DNA of 62,620 nucleotides from an uncultured Bacteroidales bacterium. GTDB taxonomy: Bacteria; Bacteroidota; Bacteroidia; Bacteroidales; Paludibacteraceae. Below, in pieces: positions 59,855 to 62,620 of this stretch. The notes under the pieces are model-generated. The model did not search any database. It had not been told where the DNA came from and saw only the letters and a list, made by a program, of their open reading frames with translations. The DNA is taken from the NCBI GenBank assembly GCA_900319645.1, contig ONPG01000012.1, positions 1 through 62,620 of the forward strand, read 5' to 3'. Numbering within the stretch: position 1 is the first letter of the stretch; each line of letters opens with the position of its first letter. Position numbers and translations under genes: made by a program.

Positions 59855-60523
59855 TTACTTCCGGCATGCTGCAATGATCTCGAAGCACTCTTTGCACTTG
59901 TCGGTAACGTACTTCCAGTCGCCGGCTTTTACCTTGTCGCTCGGGAAGAGCTTGCTGCCCATGCCGACGCAGTAAACACCAGCTGCGAACCATTTCTCGA
60001 GGTTCTCTTTCTCCGGAGCTACACCGCCGGTAACCATGATCTTCGACCACGGCATCGGAGCCATCAGACCCTTCACGAGGTTCGGACCAACAACGTCGCC
60101 CGGGAAGACCTTTGTGAAGTCGCAACCAACCTCCTGTGCCAGACCAATCTCGCTCGGTGTCAAGCAACCCGGACAGTAAGTCACGCAACGACGGTTGCAG
60201 ACAACCGCGATGTCTTTGTTGAACAACGGACCAACCACGAAGTTAGCGCCCAACTGCAAGTACAGAGCTGCTGTCGGAGCGTCCACAACGCTACCGATAC
60301 CAAGTGCCAACTCCGGGCACTCTTTAGCTACCCACTTGCTCAGTTCGCCGAATACCTCGTGTGCGAAATCGCCACGGTTGGTAAACTCGAACGCACGTAC
60401 GCCGCCTTCGTAGCAAGCCTTAATCACGTTCTTACAAACTTCCACGTCCTTGTGATAGAACACAGGTACCATCGGTGCAGCGGCAATCTTCGCCATCACC
60501 TGAAATTTATCAAACTTAGCCAT
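59855..60523 (-). CDS. eda: KDPG (2-dehydro-3-deoxyphosphogluconate) aldolase
   Basis: A 222-residue class I aldolase that splits KDPG to pyruvate and glyceraldehyde 3-phosphate. The active-site Glu is E46 in RAFEFTNRG, and the Schiff-base Lys is K138 in [22 protein letters not shown] and [11 protein letters not shown] complete the barrel. It receives the product of the kdgK enzyme in the same operon. Length is normal. Confidence 0.95.
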   Translation of the reverse strand: MAKFDKFQVMAKIAAAPMVPVFYHKDVEVCKNVIKACYEGGVRAFEFTNRGDFAHEVFGELSKWVAKECPELALGIGSVVDAPTAALYLQLGANFVVGPLFNKDIAVVCNRRCVTYCPGCLTPSEIGLAQEVGCDFTKVFPGDVVGPNLVKGLMAPMPWSKIMVTGGVAPEKENLEKWFAAGVYCVGMGSKLFPSDKVKAGDWKYVTDKCKECFEIIAACRK

Positions 60524-60545
60524 TTTATTATAATTTGCGATTGAA

Positions 60546-60932
60546 TTATTTATTTAATATGAACAGCACTTCTTCTGATGGGAACGCACAATCATTCTCA
60601 GGAACAAAACCTACTCCACATTCATACATATAATGTGGTGTCTTAGATTGTTGTTGATATACACCCTGTGGGTCAAAAGCTGTCACAGTAACATTAGGAA
60701 TAGGATAAGCAATTTTGTTTATTTTAGAAAAGAAAACTCCTTCCTCATCCGAATATACTGTATCTACTTTAGGAAAGCCATCCACTTTGGTAATGATAGC
60801 TATTCCTTGAAGATTTACTCCTTCTGCATTTTGCACTTTTCCGTAAGTACTCAAATTGGTAGTATGCCCACTTTTGCATCCAACCAATAAGAGAACACCG
60901 AATAAGCACATCAAAAAAAATAACTTTTTCAT
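60546..60932 (-). CDS. Small lipoprotein inserted between kdgK and eda
   Basis: A 128-residue lipoprotein (lipobox LVGC). The mature part has [18 protein letters not shown] and [12 protein letters not shown], which resemble carboxypeptidase-regulatory-like repeats or the putative lipoproteins found with radical SAM maturases; no such enzyme is near. Lower GC than its neighbours suggests later insertion. Function unknown. Confidence 0.65.
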   Translation of the reverse strand: MKKLFFLMCLFGVLLLVGCKSGHTTNLSTYGKVQNAEGVNLQGIAIITKVDGFPKVDTVYSDEEGVFFSKINKIAYPIPNVTVTAFDPQGVYQQQSKTPHYMYECGVGFVPENDCAFPSEEVLFILNK

Positions 60933-60945
60933 AATTTATTCCTTT

Positions 60946-61971
60946 TTAGCGTTGAACTCGTCCATTAGCATTTCCACCTGCAAGGCTCAGAACCTCATCT
61001 TCGCTTACGAGGTTGTAGTCGCCGTTAATGGTGTGCTTCAGAGCCGAAGCAGCAACTGCGAACTCAAGCGCTGCACCTTGGTTGTCCGGGTATTTGAGCA
61101 TACCGTGGATCAGACCGCCGGAGAAGCTGTCACCACCACCCACGCGGTCGATGATCGGGTTGATCTCATAACGCTTGCTCTGGTAGAACTCCTTGCCGTT
61201 GTAGATCATTGCCTTCCAGCCGTTGAACGTAGCGCTGAAGCTCTCGCGAAGCGTCGAAACAACATACTTGAAGCCGAACTCTTTCATCATCTGCTCGAAG
61301 ATACCCTTGTAGCCCTCAGCGTTGGTCTCGCCGCCTTCTACATCTGCATCGGGCTTGAAGCCGAGACAGAGCTCTGCATCTTCCTCGTTACCGATACATA
61401 CATCGACGTACTTCATCAGCGGACGCATGATCGAGATAGCTTTCTCGCTGGTCCACAGTTTCTTACGGAAGTTCAGGTCCACCGAAACGGTTACGCCGTG
61501 ACGCTTGGCAGCCTCGCAAGCCAGTTTCGTGATCTCAGCAGCCTTGTCCGAGATAGCCGGAGTGATGCCGCTCCAGTGGAACCATGCTGCACCTTCCATG
61601 ATCTTGTCGAAGTCAAAGTCCTTCGGATCAGCCTCAGCGATGGCGCTGTGGGCACGGTCGTAGATAACTTTCGACGGACGCATCGAAGCACCGGTCTCGC
61701 AGTAATACAGACCTATGCGGTCACCGCCACGAACGATGTAATCGTCCTTCACGCCGTAACGACGCAGCGAGTTAACGGCAATCTGACCGATCTCGTGCTT
61801 CGGCAGTTTGGTAACGAGATAAGCCTCGTGACCGTAGTTGGCGCACGAAATAGCCACGTTAGCCTCACCACCACCAGGGATGATACGGAAATGATCAGAC
61901 TGAATGAAACGATCTTGTCCTTCAGGACTCAGGCGAAGCATAATCTCGCCCAATGTAATAATTTTAGCCAT
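60946..61971 (-). CDS. kdgK: 2-dehydro-3-deoxygluconokinase (PfkB family)
   Basis: A 341-residue sugar kinase. GEIMLRLSPEG and PGGGEANVAISCANYG form the sugar site, and DRVGGGDSFSGGLIHG (near residue 282) holds the catalytic Asp and anion hole. It phosphorylates ketodeoxygluconate to KDPG for the aldolase encoded two genes on. A CAAA-rich leader precedes it. I see no clear TAnnTTTG promoter, so it may be read with the gene at 62105-62617. Confidence 0.93.
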   Translation of the reverse strand: MAKIITLGEIMLRLSPEGQDRFIQSDHFRIIPGGGEANVAISCANYGHEAYLVTKLPKHEIGQIAVNSLRRYGVKDDYIVRGGDRIGLYYCETGASMRPSKVIYDRAHSAIAEADPKDFDFDKIMEGAAWFHWSGITPAISDKAAEITKLACEAAKRHGVTVSVDLNFRKKLWTSEKAISIMRPLMKYVDVCIGNEEDAELCLGFKPDADVEGGETNAEGYKGIFEQMMKEFGFKYVVSTLRESFSATFNGWKAMIYNGKEFYQSKRYEINPIIDRVGGGDSFSGGLIHGMLKYPDNQGAALEFAVAASALKHTINGDYNLVSEDEVLSLAGGNANGRVQR

Positions 61972-61998
61972 AGGTTAAATGAATTAAATTGGTTAATA

Positions 61999-62071
61999 TT
62001 GTTGTTAGTTATTGTTTTGCTTTTGTTTTATTTGTTTTGCTTTTTATTTTGTTTTACATTGTTTTGTTGTA
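61999..62071 (-). promoter_or_regulatory. CAAA-rich leader of kdgK
   Basis: In the transcript a G-poor run of CAAAA/AAACA units leads to TTAACCAATTTAATTC and the ATG, much like the fimbrillin leader at 31793-31845. Confidence 0.45.
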
Positions 62072-62104
62072 TAGGATTTGTCCTTCGTCTATTAGTCCCG
62101 AATT

Positions 62105-62617
62105 TTATGCGGGTTTGTTCAATGCCTCGCATATTCCCTCTGCCATTTTATTCATCGCCACACACTCAGCTCTGGTCACATGAGGCTTGTCCGGATCATG
62201 CTGCCACGGCGATAGTATCAACATCCTTCCCTCTGCGACCGCCTCAAACAATCCCTCTGCAGGTTTGTAATACTCGCCAAATCCATTATCCGCTATATAA
62301 ATAATGGTATGTTTCTCGCGCAGCAACACCTCCAATACCTCCTTCTCTTTCGGGCTAATGAACGGCGACACCATCACTACCCCTTTACGAGCCGCCAGCA
62401 CACATCCGTTCATATACTCGCGTAGCCGTGTCGCGTCTCCATGCTGCTCAGCATCTTCCACCCAAATCCTCCGTACATGTACCGGCGAGAACTTCTCTGC
62501 CTGCAAAATGCCTATATTCCCAATTCCGCTATATTTCTGTCCCGCTATCTCTATATCTCGCTGCACTCTGAAATATCCCGGCATCAACCTTTTCGTTGCT
62601 AACCTCTGCGGGTTCAT
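62105..62617 (-). CDS. Conserved hypothetical protein, Rossmann-like
   Basis: A frame of 170 residues that starts with ATG three bases from the window edge; it could extend further. Segments such as KGVVMVSPFISPKEKEVLEV, HTIIYIADNGFGEYYKP and AEGRMLILSPW alternate strand and helix like a Rossmann or DprA-type fold. There is no signal peptide. I do not recognise the family. It lies 133 bases upstream of kdgK and may share its message. Confidence 0.6.
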   Translation of the reverse strand: MNPQRLATKRLMPGYFRVQRDIEIAGQKYSGIGNIGILQAEKFSPVHVRRIWVEDAEQHGDATRLREYMNGCVLAARKGVVMVSPFISPKEKEVLEVLLREKHTIIYIADNGFGEYYKPAEGLFEAVAEGRMLILSPWQHDPDKPHVTRAECVAMNKMAEGICEALNKPA

Positions 62618-62620
62618 CTG

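Noticed and set aside
60856-62304. 482-codon plus-strand frame across kdgK
   Set aside because: Antisense shadow of a clear PfkB kinase; it also runs through non-coding leader sequence.

Overview
The window reads as a chromosomal segment of a Bacteroidales bacterium (phylum Bacteroidota), probably a gut or rumen type. The evidence is the gene families (Mfa-like fimbrillins with DUF3575 and DUF5119 partners, a BspA-type leucine-rich repeat protein, DUF3467, a PCMD-domain protein, a Bacteroidota-type RNF operon headed by rseC), starts without Shine-Dalgarno sequences, and a promoter form typical of the phylum. I see nine promoters with the exact layout TTG-N20-TAnnTTTG. No rRNA, tRNA, CRISPR array, transposase or prophage is visible. 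The genus cannot be fixed from the sequence alone.

Left part (1-19,900, nearly all minus strand). The window opens with the last codons of an AraC-type regulator and a hairpin-rich non-coding stretch holding an orphan leftward promoter. Next comes an overlapping cluster: microbial PARG-type macrodomain protein, a tiny gene interrupted by an amber codon, hexapeptide acetyltransferase, glutamine-amidotransferase-like lipoprotein. A lipase-like lipoprotein, a small beta-barrel protein and a DUF308 membrane protein lie downstream of a two-gene envelope unit: an outer-membrane barrel protein, then a 1600-residue protein in which a TamB/DUF490 bridge is joined in one polypeptide to an Omp85 (TamA/BamA-like) barrel. 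Then ftsK, a BspA-like protein, a LolA-like protein, trxB, a ProX/YbaK deacylase and an esterase form one transcription unit.

Middle (19,900-34,900). A 14-kb fimbrial operon reads leftwards from one promoter: DUF3575 protein, DUF5119 lipoprotein, two fimbrillin-like lipoproteins, and a 3208-residue modular secreted protein that ends at a clear terminator. The giant protein is a candidate tip adhesin or surface fibre. The 670-base upstream region carries phased 11-bp direct repeats and a pentanucleotide repeat tract.

Right part (34,900-62,620). rseC-rnfB-C-D-G-E-A encodes an RNF complex whose RnfB lacks both ferredoxin domains. Next is an oxidative-stress operon (bacterioferritin-like protein, glutathione peroxidase, OhrR-like MarR regulator, MsrA) with a palindrome over its promoter. 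Then come a large secreted repeat protein and a leftward operon (PCMD protein, glycosyltransferase, DUF3467, nucleoside phosphorylase, M49 peptidase, and a degraded AroA fused through an 11-bp tandem repeat to a truncated glycosyltransferase). That operon diverges from aroC by overlapping promoters. The end holds pspC, a membrane-bound AraC regulator with three small lipoproteins, and a ketodeoxygluconate pathway operon (kdgK, lipoprotein, eda, hexuronate-type MFS transporter).

Two small repeat families run through the window. One is a TGTACA-rich element that has entered coding sequences, including three signal peptides. The other is made of AT-rich micro-repeats that fill the gaps just before start codons.
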